Part shown: positions 1 through 8,047 of the stretch, in pieces
Numbering within the stretch: position 1 is the first letter of the stretch
Layout: each line of letters starts with the position of its first letter
Assembly (NCBI RefSeq): GCF_001262495.1
Contig: NZ_LGYE01000006.1
Coordinates: forward strand, 124,001-188,000
Reading direction: 5' to 3'
Length of the DNA: 64,000 bases
DNA from: Microbacterium sp. GCS4
GTDB lineage: Bacteria > Actinomycetota > Actinomycetes > Actinomycetales > Microbacteriaceae
The notes under the pieces: model-generated
Told to the model about the DNA's origin: nothing
The model's database searches: none
What the model saw: only the letters and a program-made list of their open reading frames with translations
Position numbers and translations under genes: made by a program

Positions 1-407
1 ACGAGGATCGCGGGCAGGGCGAGCACCGCGTCGACCACGCGCATGATGACCGCGTCGACCCACCCTCCGACGTAACCCGCGACGAGACCGAACACCGTGC
101 CGATCACAGCGCCGAGCAGAGCGGCCGCGCCCGAGATCACGAGGCTCGTGCGCGCGGCGAGCGCGAGACGCGTGAAGGTGTCGCGACCGAGGTTGTCGGT
201 GCCGAGCGGGTGATCGAGGTCGGGCGGTGCCAGCGCGGGACCGGAGGCGACGAACGGGTCGTGCAGCGGCCACAGGGTCATCCAGCCGGCGACGGCGAGG
301 ATGACGACCAGGATCCCGGCACCGCTCCAGAACGACGGACCGAAGCGGCGGCGACGCGGACGCCGTCCGGCGACCTCGGCGAGGGCGAGTTCTCTCGTGA
401 CGGTCAT
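1..407 (-). CDS. Peptide-type ABC transporter permease (DppC-like), 3' part outside window
   Basis: The first 135 residues of an inner-membrane permease of the dipeptide/oligopeptide/nickel ABC importer class are present; the rest lies beyond position 1. The ATG at 407 overlaps the TGA of the upstream permease gene (ATGA), the usual coupling of the two permease subunits. The visible part has a short basic N-terminus, one strong membrane span (about residues 25-45), then HPLGTDNLGRD, a signature of DppC/OppC permeases, and the start of the transmembrane permease domain. The substrate cannot be read from the sequence. A flavin amine oxidase gene just upstream hints at N-methylated or peptide-derived amines, which is inference only. 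Confidence 0.9.
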   Translation of the reverse strand, partial: MTVTRELALAEVAGRRPRRRRFGPSFWSGAGILVVILAVAGWMTLWPLHDPFVASGPALAPPDLDHPLGTDNLGRDTFTRLALAARTSLVISGAAALLGAVIGTVFGLVAGYVGGWVDAVIMRVVDAVLALPAIL

Positions 408-1354
408 CGCGTGTGCACTCTCACTCGGGGATCGATCAGCGGATAGAGCAGGTCGACGGCGAAGTTGATCACCACGTAGACGACCCCGATCAGCAGCACC
501 GTGGCCTGGATGATCGGATAGTCGGAGGAGCGGATGCCGGTGAGCAGCAGCGACCCCATGCCCGGAAGCGAGAACACGGCCTCGATCACGACGGTGCCGC
601 CGACGAGCGCCGCGAGCTCGATGCCGATCACGGTCGTGACGGGGATCAGGGCGTTGCGCAGCGCGTGCCGCCCGACCAGGCGCGCCGGCGAGGCGCCCTT
701 CGCCCGCGCCGTGCGCACGAAGTCCTGACCGAGGGTGTCCAGCAGCGTGCCCCGCGTGTACCGGGCGACGATCGCCGCGAGCACGATCCCGATGAGCAGG
801 GCGGGCAGGATGAGCACGCCGATCGCGCGCAGCGGGTCGTTCGCCGCGCCCGCATAGCCCACGAGTGGCAGGCGCAGCGTGAGCGAGTTGACGAGGATCA
901 GCACGGTGCCGAGCACGAACGGCGGCGTGGCGAGCAGCACGAACGAGAAGCCGCGCACGAGGTGGTCGGGCGCTGTCCGCCAGCGGGTGGCGGCGAGCAC
1001 CCCGGCGGGGATGCCGATCACGGTGCCGAACACGGTCGCCATGACCGCGAGCGTGAGGCTCAGGGGCAGCCGCGTCGCGATCAGACCCGACACCTCCCCC
1101 GGGATCGTGATGGCCCGACCGAAGTCGCCCTGCACGACGCCCATCAGCCACGAGAAGTACTGGGTGATCCACGGCCGGTCGAGGCCCAGCTCGGCGCGCA
1201 GCGCCGCGAGCTTCGCGGGGTCGGGGTTCGCGGGGTCGACGAACGCGGCGAGAGGATCTCCCGGGATGACCCGGACCATCGAGAACACGAGCACCGACAG
1301 GATGAACAGCACGAGGAGCGACGACAGCACGCGCTGCAGGATGTATCGGGTCAC
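404..1354 (-). CDS. Peptide-type ABC transporter permease (DppB-like)
   Basis: A 316-residue integral membrane protein, normal length for DppB/OppB. It starts with the family-typical MTRYILQR and a membrane span, followed by RVIPGDP and the conserved extracytoplasmic segment LGLDRPWITQYFSWL. The C-terminal half holds the EAA-type loop that contacts the ATPase (RTARAKGASPARLVGRHALRNA). It would form the heterodimeric channel with the DppC-like protein encoded immediately downstream, with which it shares a 4-nt ATGA overlap. Only 18 nt separate it from the oxidase gene upstream, so oxidase-dppB-dppC is probably one transcript. No binding protein or ATPase is visible here; they may lie further downstream, outside the window. 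Confidence 0.92.
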   Translation of the reverse strand: MTRYILQRVLSSLLVLFILSVLVFSMVRVIPGDPLAAFVDPANPDPAKLAALRAELGLDRPWITQYFSWLMGVVQGDFGRAITIPGEVSGLIATRLPLSLTLAVMATVFGTVIGIPAGVLAATRWRTAPDHLVRGFSFVLLATPPFVLGTVLILVNSLTLRLPLVGYAGAANDPLRAIGVLILPALLIGIVLAAIVARYTRGTLLDTLGQDFVRTARAKGASPARLVGRHALRNALIPVTTVIGIELAALVGGTVVIEAVFSLPGMGSLLLTGIRSSDYPIIQATVLLIGVVYVVINFAVDLLYPLIDPRVRVHTR

Positions 1355-1372
1355 GATCGCGTCATCCGTCCG

Positions 1373-2503
1373 TCAGGCGGGAGCCATGGCGTCCGCGGCG
1401 GCGAACTCGCTGAGATCGTCGGTCGATTCCCCGTCGAGCGCGAGCTCGGCGAGAACACGACCGAGCGCGGGAGTGAACTTGAAGCCGTGACCGGCGGCCA
1501 GTCCGACGATGATGTCGGGATGCTGGGGCAACGCGCTCAGCACGAACCGGCGGTCCTTCGTGAGCGCGTACTGGCAGGTGACGGTGCGCAGCTCCGGGCC
1601 GGATCCCGGGATCACGTCGTGCATGAACCCCGTGAGCTGCTCGATGAGTTCGGGCGAGGGGACGAACGAGCGCGTCGCCGGCGTCATCCGGTTCTCCGAT
1701 ACGTCCCGCGCGGCCTTGATGGTCGGCTCGCCGAAGGTCGGGAAGCCGTAGTAGCACTCCTCGTCCTCCCAGATCCAGACGGGGAACGACGAGCGATCGT
1801 ACTGCCCGTCGTCTTCGGGCCGGAAGTAGCTGACCTGCTCCTGCATGATGTCGAGCGGGATCGTCGCGCCCAGCGGATCGAGCAGCTCGTTCGTCCACGC
1901 ATCCGCGGTCACGATGACCTTGCCCGCGCGGATGTCGCCGTGCGCGGTGCGGACGATCACCCCGTCGCCGTCCGGCTCCAGCGCGAGCACCGGGGTGCGG
2001 TCGCGGATGTCGGCGCCGTGCACGCGAGCGCGCATCTGGAGCGTGGCGACCGTGCGAGAGGCGTGCGCGATTCCCGTGTCGGCCGTGTACACGGTCTCGA
2101 CGTTCTCGGGAACGCGGAACTGCGGCCAGCGGCGCTGCACCTCGTCGGGCGCGAGCAGCTCGTGCTCCACCTCGCACTCGGTGAGAGCCGCGGTGAAGTC
2201 GGATGCCGAGTACGGGCCGTCGACGGGCAGCATGATGATGCCGCCGGTGATGGTGAGCAGGCGCTCCCCCGACTCGGCTTCGAGGTCCGCCCAGTCGCGG
2301 TATGCGGACTGCGCGAGGCGCACGTAGGCGCTCGCTCCGTACGAGGTGCGCACGATCCGAGAGGTGTCGTGCGAGGCTCCGCGCACGTGCCCCAGCTCGA
2401 ACTGCTCGAGAGCCACGACCCGGGCTCCGCGACGGGCCAGGTGGTAGGTGGCGGCACTGCCGAGCGCTCCCATCCCGACGACTGCGACCTCGAACGACTC
2501 CAT
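1373..2503 (-). CDS. FAD-dependent oxidoreductase, sarcosine oxidase / N-methyl-tryptophan oxidase type
   Basis: A DAO-superfamily flavoenzyme of 376 residues, close to the monomeric sarcosine oxidase / SolA length. The N-terminus has the dinucleotide-binding GxGxxG (VVGMGALGSAA), followed by an acidic residue ending the second strand (ALEQFELGH). HDTSRIVR near residue 45 is typical of the monomeric sarcosine oxidase group. The C-terminus GLAAGHGFKFTPALG is the conserved flavin-contact segment in which covalent-FAD members carry a Cys; here no Cys is seen at that place, so attachment may differ. The ATG at 2503 was chosen because GGAGGA lies about 10 nt upstream; the longer open frame to 2632 lacks this. 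The likely role is oxidative demethylation or deamination of an N-methyl amino acid; the substrate is unknown. Confidence 0.85.
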   Translation of the reverse strand: MESFEVAVVGMGALGSAATYHLARRGARVVALEQFELGHVRGASHDTSRIVRTSYGASAYVRLAQSAYRDWADLEAESGERLLTITGGIIMLPVDGPYSASDFTAALTECEVEHELLAPDEVQRRWPQFRVPENVETVYTADTGIAHASRTVATLQMRARVHGADIRDRTPVLALEPDGDGVIVRTAHGDIRAGKVIVTADAWTNELLDPLGATIPLDIMQEQVSYFRPEDDGQYDRSSFPVWIWEDEECYYGFPTFGEPTIKAARDVSENRMTPATRSFVPSPELIEQLTGFMHDVIPGSGPELRTVTCQYALTKDRRFVLSALPQHPDIIVGLAAGHGFKFTPALGRVLAELALDGESTDDLSEFAAADAMAPA

Positions 2504-2582
2504 GACTCCCCGTCTCCTCCGTGTCGCTCCGCGCGACGACGACTGTGTGTGACGTTCAGTGTGGAGGGGCTGGGCGAGGGCG

Positions 2583-2605
2583 ACCATGGACGGTCCACCC
2601 ATGGT
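2583..2605. promoter_or_regulatory. Inverted repeat upstream of the oxidase gene
   Basis: ACCATGG and CCATGGT face each other across 9 nt, about 80-100 nt upstream of the oxidase start. It is a plausible operator for the oxidase/ABC operon. No regulator gene is adjacent, so its role is a guess. Confidence 0.25.
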
Positions 2606-2810
2606 GGGCGGCGTGCAGTGTGCGGTCGTCACCGGATGCGGGCGGATGTGACGCCGCTGATGCCGCTGTGTTTCGGCGCGGTTTCGGTCACGGTTCGCGA
2701 GTGTCTCTCCTCACCGCACCGCGGTCAAGCCCCTGAGTGTTCGCGACACGGCGGGCGTAGCGTCGCCGGTCAACCGCAGAAGGCAACCGCACGAGACAGA
2801 GGAGAGGACC

Positions 2811-2993
2811 ATGAGCGATCCGTCCAACACCCAGGGGACGCCGGGAGTCGACGAGGAGGCCGACACGGCCTCCGGTGGCGCTCCCGACCAGCCGGACGAG
2901 TCATCCGACCAGGACGACGACGTGCAGCAGACACTCGACGACCAGACGACCGACGACGACGGCGCGCCGCTCGAGAACCCGTCGGGCGGCTGA
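2811..2993 (+). CDS. Small acidic hydrophilic protein, unknown function
   Basis: Encodes 60 residues, very rich in Asp, Glu, Gln and Ser and almost free of hydrophobic residues, so it is probably disordered. AGAGGAGAGG just before the ATG is a strong ribosome-binding site and supports translation. It shares no recognisable domain. It is the first of two tiny reading frames (the next starts 2 nt after its stop) and lies between two minus-strand genes. Comparable short acidic proteins are common in Microbacteriaceae; no function can be assigned. Confidence 0.6.
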   Translation: MSDPSNTQGTPGVDEEADTASGGAPDQPDESSDQDDDVQQTLDDQTTDDDGAPLENPSGG

Positions 2994-2995
2994 CC

Positions 2996-3082
2996 GTGCC
3001 CCGCTGGCTCGCGTGGGTGCTCGTCGGCAGCGCCGCCACCGCGGGGCTGATCGCGGGCGCGCGCCTCGCACGCCGCACCTGA
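2996..3082 (+). CDS. Possible 28-residue membrane peptide
   Basis: A GTG-started frame lies 2 nt behind the preceding small gene. The product reads as one hydrophobic helix (WLAWVLVGSAATAGLIAGA) ending in a basic tail (RLARRT), the layout of a single-span micropeptide with its C-terminus in the cytoplasm. It ends 1 nt before the end of the converging DUF1684 gene. Support is only its location, composition and possible coupling to the upstream gene; it may be a chance frame. Confidence 0.3.
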   Translation: MPRWLAWVLVGSAATAGLIAGARLARRT

Positions 3083-3083
3083 C

Positions 3084-3710
3084 TCAGCCCGCGTACATCT
3101 CCCCCACCGGCACCGGCACGTCGAGGACGTTGCCCGGCTGCGCGAGGGGGCACGCCCATGCCGGGTCGTACGCGCACGAGGGGTTGTAGGCGAAGTTGAA
3201 GTCGAGCACGAGCGTGCCCTTCTCGGCATCCGCTCCGAGGTCTGCGCCCTTGATCGTGTCGATCAGGTAGCGTCCGCCGCCGTAGGTGCCGCCCGCCCGA
3301 CCGGCGAGCGCATCGCGGATGGGGATGAACAGTCCGCCTCCGTAGGACATCAGGCGCCACACGTCGAGCGACCCGGCATCCGGCACCTCGACGCGGCCGA
3401 TCCTCTCGAACGGCACGACTCCGTCCGTACCCGTCGCGAACTCGAACCCTCCGGGCTCGGCGTCGAGGATCGGCAGCTCGAACCGCCAGGCGGGATCGTA
3501 GGACACGATCGGCAGCCCCTCGAACAGGACGCGGTCCTCGGGGAGCAGGGCGGTCGCCGGATGCCGGAGCATGAGCTCGTCGCGTTCGATGCGCCACAGC
3601 TCATGCGCCTCCTCCGGGCTGTCGGCCCGACGGATCTCGGCGTACAGGGCGAAGATCCTCCGCCGCCAGTCGACGACCTCGACGGCGGTGCGTGCACTCG
3701 TGCCAGTCAT
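3084..3710 (-). CDS. DUF1684 family protein
   Basis: A 208-residue soluble protein of the DUF1684 family. The hallmark C-terminal block is complete: YGGGRYLIDTIKGAD, then LDFNFAYNPSCAYDPAWACP with its conserved Asn, Tyr and two Cys. The N-terminal half begins with a helical WRRRIFALYAEIR segment seen in the family. The ATG at 3710 gives the family-typical length; the longer frame upstream runs antisense into the dehydrogenase gene. The biochemical function is not established. It is divergent from the short-chain dehydrogenase gene with 43 nt between starts, so the two share a promoter region. Confidence 0.85.
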   Translation of the reverse strand: MTGTSARTAVEVVDWRRRIFALYAEIRRADSPEEAHELWRIERDELMLRHPATALLPEDRVLFEGLPIVSYDPAWRFELPILDAEPGGFEFATGTDGVVPFERIGRVEVPDAGSLDVWRLMSYGGGLFIPIRDALAGRAGGTYGGGRYLIDTIKGADLGADAEKGTLVLDFNFAYNPSCAYDPAWACPLAQPGNVLDVPVPVGEMYAG

Positions 3711-3753
3711 GCTCCTCAGGCTACGCGAGCCCCGACGACGTAGGTTGGGAGAC

Positions 3754-4638
3754 ATGACCTCCCCCGTCGCGCGCACCGTGCTCGTCACCGGAGCGAACGC
3801 GGGCATCGGATACTGGTGCGCCGAGCGGCTCGCGGCGAGGGGCGCCCGAGTGCTGCTCGGATGCCGCTCCCCCGAACGGGCCGCCGTCGCGGCGTCGTCG
3901 ATCCGCGCGCACGCGCCGGAGGCGGAGATCGACGTGCTCCCGCTGGACCTCGGAGACCTCGGCGCCATCGCCCGGGCTGCCGCCGCCGTGGACGAGCGGA
4001 TCGACGCCGTGATCTGCAACGCCGGGGTCAAGGCGGCGACCCGCGAGGCGCGCACCGCCGACGGACTCGACCTCATGATCGGGACCAACGCACTGGGTCA
4101 CTTCGCACTGCTCGCGGGGCTCACCCCCGTGCTCTCGAAAGACGCCCGGGTGGTCGCGGTCGGGTCGATCGCGCACCGCTTCGCGCACCTCGACCCTGCC
4201 GCCCTCGACGCCCCCTGGGCGGGCTCGTCGCTGCGCCAGTACGGGCGCTCCAAGGCCGCGCTCATGGCCCTCACGTTCGAGCTCGACCGCCGGTGGCGCG
4301 GCACGGCACGGTCCGCGCTGTGCGCGCATCCGGGGTACGCGGTCGATCCCCTGACCCCGCAGCGCGACGGGCTCGCCGAGGTCTCTCCGATCTCGCGGGC
4401 GCTCGCGGCGCCGACGCGCGTGCTCGTTCAGGGCAAGGATGCCGGGGCGCTGCCCGTCGTGCACGCCGCGATATCCGCCGACGCCACGGGCGGCGACTAC
4501 TGGGGTCCGGGCGGGCTGCTCGAGTTCCGCGGTGCTCCTGCGCGCGTGCGGGCCTCCGACCCGGTGCGCTCGCCCCAGCTCGGTGCTGCGCTGTGGACGG
4601 CCGCCGAGCGCCTCACCGGAGTGCGCTTCGACGCCTGA
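3754..4638 (+). CDS. Short-chain dehydrogenase/reductase
   Basis: A 294-residue classical-type SDR. The cofactor-binding TGANAGIGYWCA (TGxxxGIG) is near residue 12, CNAGV near 90, and the catalytic YGRSK (YxxxK) near 165; a serine in VGSIAHRF precedes it. An Arg after the second strand (GCRSPERA) suggests NADP(H) preference. Overall layout resembles the retinol dehydrogenase/WW-oxidoreductase-like group of about 300 residues. The substrate is unknown. The GTG/ATG choice is settled by the conserved N-terminus starting at 3754. Confidence 0.85.
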   Translation: MTSPVARTVLVTGANAGIGYWCAERLAARGARVLLGCRSPERAAVAASSIRAHAPEAEIDVLPLDLGDLGAIARAAAAVDERIDAVICNAGVKAATREARTADGLDLMIGTNALGHFALLAGLTPVLSKDARVVAVGSIAHRFAHLDPAALDAPWAGSSLRQYGRSKAALMALTFELDRRWRGTARSALCAHPGYAVDPLTPQRDGLAEVSPISRALAAPTRVLVQGKDAGALPVVHAAISADATGGDYWGPGGLLEFRGAPARVRASDPVRSPQLGAALWTAAERLTGVRFDA

Positions 4639-4647
4639 GCTGGGCCG

Positions 4648-5013
4648 TCACCTGTCGGCCAGCGTCGGGATCTCGTCGATGGTCCGGTAGACGGGGAGCC
4701 CCCGCTCGAGGGCGATCTCGACGTCCTTGTCGGCTCCGGTCGAGTCGCCCGGAAGTCGGAGGACCGCGTCGCAGTGCTGGAGGAGCCGGTGCGCCGTCTC
4801 GTACATGACGTCGCCCTCCGCGGTCTCCTCAGGTCCCATCCCTCGCAGGATCGGCAGCGCGACCCACTCGCCGATCATCGGGACGTGTCCCAGGCGGTGG
4901 ATGGGGGCGGCGGCCTGCTCGAGACGTGCGAGATTCGCGGCGATGAGGTCGGGATCGCCGCCGGTTCCAGAACGGTAGGGGCCGGCGATCAGGATCAGGA
5001 GTGGTGTGTTCAT
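4648..5013 (-). CDS. DUF4406-type nucleoside 2-deoxyribosyltransferase-like protein
   Basis: A 121-residue protein that starts directly with a Rossmann-like strand and loop, LILIAGPYRSG, the substrate loop of the 2-deoxyribosyltransferase/DUF4406 fold. The C-terminal half carries CDAVLRLPGDSTGADKDVEIA, matching the family pattern in which an Asp and a Glu lie at the presumed active site, followed by GLPVYRTIDEIP. Family members act on nucleosides or sugar-nucleotide-like ligands, but this one cannot be given a substrate. It is convergent with the dehydrogenase (9 nt apart) and divergent from the DeoR-type regulator gene. Confidence 0.75.
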   Translation of the reverse strand: MNTPLLILIAGPYRSGTGGDPDLIAANLARLEQAAAPIHRLGHVPMIGEWVALPILRGMGPEETAEGDVMYETAHRLLQHCDAVLRLPGDSTGADKDVEIALERGLPVYRTIDEIPTLADR

Positions 5014-5043
5014 GCCGGAGACTGTAGCGTTAACCGTGCACAA

Positions 5044-5060
5044 ACGTGAAACTTCGTGAA
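5044..5060 (+). promoter_or_regulatory. Direct repeat upstream of deoR-type gene
   Basis: ACGTGAAACTTCGTGAA contains the half-site CGTGAA twice, 9 nt apart in phase, just before the regulator's start codon at 5069. DeoR proteins often bind short direct repeats near their own start, so this could be an autoregulatory site shared with the divergent DUF4406-type gene. This is inference only. Confidence 0.3.
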
Positions 5061-5068
5061 GGAACAAG

Positions 5069-5821
5069 ATGCTCGGTGCGCAGCGCAAGGCCCATCTGCA
5101 GGAGATCCTGAGGCGTGACGGTCGCGTCGTCGCGAAAGACGTCGCCCGCGCGCTCGGAGTCTCGGAAGACTCCATCCGCCGGGACCTGCGCGAACTGGCG
5201 GATGCCGGCGAACTGGTGCGCGTCTACGGCGGAGCGCTGCCCGTGGCACCCGCCGACCGGCCCGTCGACGCCAGGGCCTCGCTCGCCACGGAATCGAAGG
5301 CGCGCGTCGCACAGCGGGCCGTCGAGCTCATCCCCCCGGGATCGACCGTGATCCTCGACGCCGGCACCACCACGCTCGCGATGGCCGCCCTGCTGCCTCG
5401 TCGCTCGGACCTGACCGTGATCACGCCGAGCCCCGCCGTGGCGATCGCCGTCGCTCAGCAGTCCGAGGCGCGCATCGTGATGATCGGAGGGGAACTCTCC
5501 CGCCACTCGATGGTCGCCGGCGGATCGCTCGCGATGGAGGCCGTGCAGCACCTGGCCGCCGATCTGTTCTTCCTCGGCGTCACGGGGATCGACCCGCGCG
5601 CGGGCCTCACGACCGGTGAGCTCGACGACGCCGTGACGAAGCGCGCGCTCGCAGCCCGCAGCTCCCGCGTCCTGGTGCTGGGCAGCGAAGAGAAGATCGG
5701 GGTCGCCTCGCGCTTCCCCGTGCTCGACCTGGACGCCGTGCACGGAGTCGTCGCCGATCCGCTCGACCGCAATCCCGTCCTCGCCGAGCTCCCGGGGACC
5801 TCGGGAGCGACGTTCAGCTGA
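5069..5821 (+). CDS. DeoR family transcriptional regulator
   Basis: A 250-residue DeoR-type regulator. The winged helix-turn-helix is at residues 5-58 (QEILRRDGRVVAKDVARALGVSEDSIRRDLREL), including the family signature SEDSIRRDL. The C-terminal DeoRC sensor domain shows DAGTTTLAMAALL, the phosphosugar-binding loop homologous to sugar isomerases, then GGELSRHS and FLGVTGIDPRAGLT. Such proteins usually repress sugar or nucleoside catabolism genes and release DNA on binding a phosphorylated metabolite. No obvious target operon follows; the gene is convergent with GPP34, overlapping by 8 nt. The divergent DUF4406 nucleoside-type gene could be a target. Confidence 0.88.
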   Translation: MLGAQRKAHLQEILRRDGRVVAKDVARALGVSEDSIRRDLRELADAGELVRVYGGALPVAPADRPVDARASLATESKARVAQRAVELIPPGSTVILDAGTTTLAMAALLPRRSDLTVITPSPAVAIAVAQQSEARIVMIGGELSRHSMVAGGSLAMEAVQHLAADLFFLGVTGIDPRAGLTTGELDDAVTKRALAARSSRVLVLGSEEKIGVASRFPVLDLDAVHGVVADPLDRNPVLAELPGTSGATFS

Positions 5822-6503
5822 CCGTGGCCGCGACGACCGCCGGGGTCATGGCCGCCATCATCGCCGCGGCCATCGCCGTGTTGAGCGCGGCCGCCACGGC
5901 ATCCCCCACGACCGCACCGGACGCGTCGGTCGAGCCGGAGACGAGCTCCTCGATGCGCGCCTTCAGGTCCTTCGCCGATGCGCCCGCGCACTCCTCGCGG
6001 AGGATCGCGTGCGCGGCTCCCAGGTTCTGCAGGATGCTCAGCAGCGACAGGTCCGCACGGGTCGCCTCCCGCGTGCCGGCGATCACCTCGGCAAGGCGCG
6101 CGCGGAGCACGAGTTCCGGCGCGGGATCGGACTCCGGGGTGCGTGCCGATCCCCAGCCGAAAAAGCCGCGCTCCCCGCGGATCAGCACTCCCTGCACCAC
6201 GAGCGACTCCACGACGACGTCGAGCGGGTCGAGCTTAGGTCGCATGATGAGCGACTGCAGACGCTTGCCGCGCATGTGCACGATGCGATCGAGCGTCGAG
6301 TCCAGCACGGGATGACCGGTGGGTTCGGTCGACGCGATCTCGACGATCGGATGCCGTTCCTCCGTGAGGCGGATGCGTCCGCGCAGGGCGAGGTCGGTGA
6401 GGACGGCGGCGACCTCGCCGTACAGGCGGTTGACGCTCACCGAGGTCTCGACGCGGCCGTCCGGGCGGAGGAGGAGCATGTGGAGCTCTTCGACGATCAG
6501 CAT
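5814..6503 (-). CDS. GPP34 family (GOLPH3-like) phosphoprotein
   Basis: A 229-residue protein of the GPP34/GOLPH3 family, whose eukaryotic members bind phosphatidylinositol-4-phosphate and shape the Golgi. Actinobacteria carry several bacterial members of unknown role. Family features visible are the N-terminal LIVEELHMLLL, ALRGRIRLTEERHP around residue 45, and VVESLVVQGVLIRGERGFFGWG, the beta-hairpin and Arg-rich stretch that binds anionic lipid in eukaryotes. The C-terminal 30 residues are Ala/Met-rich (AAAMMAAMTPAVVAA), possibly an amphipathic or membrane-seeking helix. Convergent with the deoR-type gene. Confidence 0.82.
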   Translation of the reverse strand: MLIVEELHMLLLRPDGRVETSVSVNRLYGEVAAVLTDLALRGRIRLTEERHPIVEIASTEPTGHPVLDSTLDRIVHMRGKRLQSLIMRPKLDPLDVVVESLVVQGVLIRGERGFFGWGSARTPESDPAPELVLRARLAEVIAGTREATRADLSLLSILQNLGAAHAILREECAGASAKDLKARIEELVSGSTDASGAVVGDAVAAALNTAMAAAMMAAMTPAVVAATVS

Positions 6504-6556
6504 GCTTTCACGTTACGTCGACCGGCCGACGCCCGGCATCCACCGTGGGGATGACT

Positions 6557-7957
6557 TCACTCCCCCAGGGTGCCGATCAGCGTACGCACGGTGTCGATGT
6601 CGCGGGTCCTGCGAGACGTCTCCTGGTCGACGCCCGATTTAGCCGCATTCGCCACCGCGTTCCCGCCTGCACGCGCGAGCCCCTCGGTGACCGGATCCGG
6701 CCCTACGGCGAGGAGGAGGGCGTTCATGGAGAACGAGACGAACGCGCTCGTGATCCATCCAGCGATCGTCCCCTTCCGCTTCGTTCGCGTCGCCGCCGCC
6801 TCCAGCCTCTCCAGGCGGTCTCGGAGGTGATGCGACGAGAGTTCCGCGAATCCCGCCGAGAAGCTCGCGTAACTGGAGTCGTGGCCGCCCGCCGCGACCG
6901 CACCCGCGAGAGCGGTCAACCCCTGGCGCATCTCGTGATGTACGTCGTCGTTCAGTCTGAGCCGGACGACATCGTCCAGAGTGACGTTGCTGACGCCAGG
7001 GAGCTGGTAGTGCACGGCCGCCTCAATACCTCGACGCTCTTCGGTTCGCTGACGAGGCTTCTCACCGAAGAGCACACGGGAGCTCTGGACGAGATGATCG
7101 CGCACGACAGCGCTGTTCGTGAACGGGATGACCGGAAGACCCTCGGACAACCGCTGCATCGACAGCGCGTCGGTGATCTCCTGATCGTTCACTGCGCCGA
7201 AAACGTCCGCCAGCACCGCATCCGGCACCAGACGCAGACTCGAGTCGTACGCCGCCTCGTTGGCCACGTTATGAGCGGCTTCGAAGAACTCCGTCAGAGG
7301 GTCGAGCCCCCAGGTCTCTCGGTACACCCACGCGTCCACCGGGGAGAACTTGTTCACGAGGGTCCACGCGAGCAGGGGATCCTCGCGGTGCGCGAGCCGA
7401 TACCGCCCCGATCCGGCACCGCGATCGTGCGCGAAGTCATCGAGAGTCTGCATCGAGAACGGGTCGAGCCGCAGATGCGCGGGCGAAGGGAGGAGAGTGA
7501 CGGCACCACCGTCGATCAGAGGGAGGAGCGGCTCGAGCCGTCGGATCGCGTTCTTCAGCGAGAGCGCCTCGCGCGGCGCGTCGGACGCGTTGACGCCCAG
7601 AATGCTGCCCCGCCCCGCGAGATCCTCCGCCCAATCGAGACACGGGTCCGGGAGCACGAGCTTCTCGGAGTACAGGATCGCGGTCTTCAGCGTGGAACTC
7701 GTGAACGCGTCCCCGCTCCGCTGATCGTGCAGGTAGAGCTCGTCGAAGAGGTGCGCGGATCGTGGAGCTCTCAGTCCCGCACCGGGGAGTTCCGGCACGA
7801 TCGCGACCATCCCCGCGTGGATCCGCTCGGCCAGCTCCACGAGGTGTTCGATCGGGGATCCGAGTATCCGGGCATACAGTTCGACGCCGATCGGCTCGTC
7901 GAAGTACTCCTCGACGAGCCGCACCGCTGGGCGATGGATGTTCTCTGAGGTGTGCAT
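6557..7957 (-). CDS. Unrecognised 466-residue protein
   Basis: I do not recognise a family. The protein is mostly helical and hydrophilic. Near residues 405-450 a KRKG basic patch precedes a hydrophobic stretch (GWITSAFVSFSMNALLLAVG) that could be a single membrane anchor or buried helix. Codon use is like the neighbours, so it is not an obvious recent arrival. The ATG at 7957 is preferred because AGAAGGGA lies 7 nt upstream; an ATG 11 codons earlier (7990) has no ribosome-binding site. It stands alone between GPP34 and the aquaporin gene, all on the minus strand. Confidence 0.7.
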   Translation of the reverse strand: MHTSENIHRPAVRLVEEYFDEPIGVELYARILGSPIEHLVELAERIHAGMVAIVPELPGAGLRAPRSAHLFDELYLHDQRSGDAFTSSTLKTAILYSEKLVLPDPCLDWAEDLAGRGSILGVNASDAPREALSLKNAIRRLEPLLPLIDGGAVTLLPSPAHLRLDPFSMQTLDDFAHDRGAGSGRYRLAHREDPLLAWTLVNKFSPVDAWVYRETWGLDPLTEFFEAAHNVANEAAYDSSLRLVPDAVLADVFGAVNDQEITDALSMQRLSEGLPVIPFTNSAVVRDHLVQSSRVLFGEKPRQRTEERRGIEAAVHYQLPGVSNVTLDDVVRLRLNDDVHHEMRQGLTALAGAVAAGGHDSSYASFSAGFAELSSHHLRDRLERLEAAATRTKRKGTIAGWITSAFVSFSMNALLLAVGPDPVTEGLARAGGNAVANAAKSGVDQETSRRTRDIDTVRTLIGTLGE

Positions 7958-8047
7958 GTCGAGTCCCTTCTGAGCCTTCGACGTTGACATGACAGCGGAC
8001 GCCGTGCCCTCCGAAGAGGACTCGGCGCCCGGTGTCGGATGCAGGGC

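Noticed and set aside
413-3082. Open frame of 889 codons on the plus strand opposite the permease and oxidase genes
   Set aside because: Shadow frame; its composition is Arg/His/Asp-rich and it crosses the promoter region of the oxidase gene. The permease and oxidase motifs are on the minus strand.
6545-7948. 467-codon plus-strand frame opposite the orphan protein gene
   Set aside because: The minus-strand frame has the ribosome-binding site, balanced composition and a hydrophobic helix; the plus frame is Arg-rich and begins without a site. I keep slightly lower confidence because neither has a known family.
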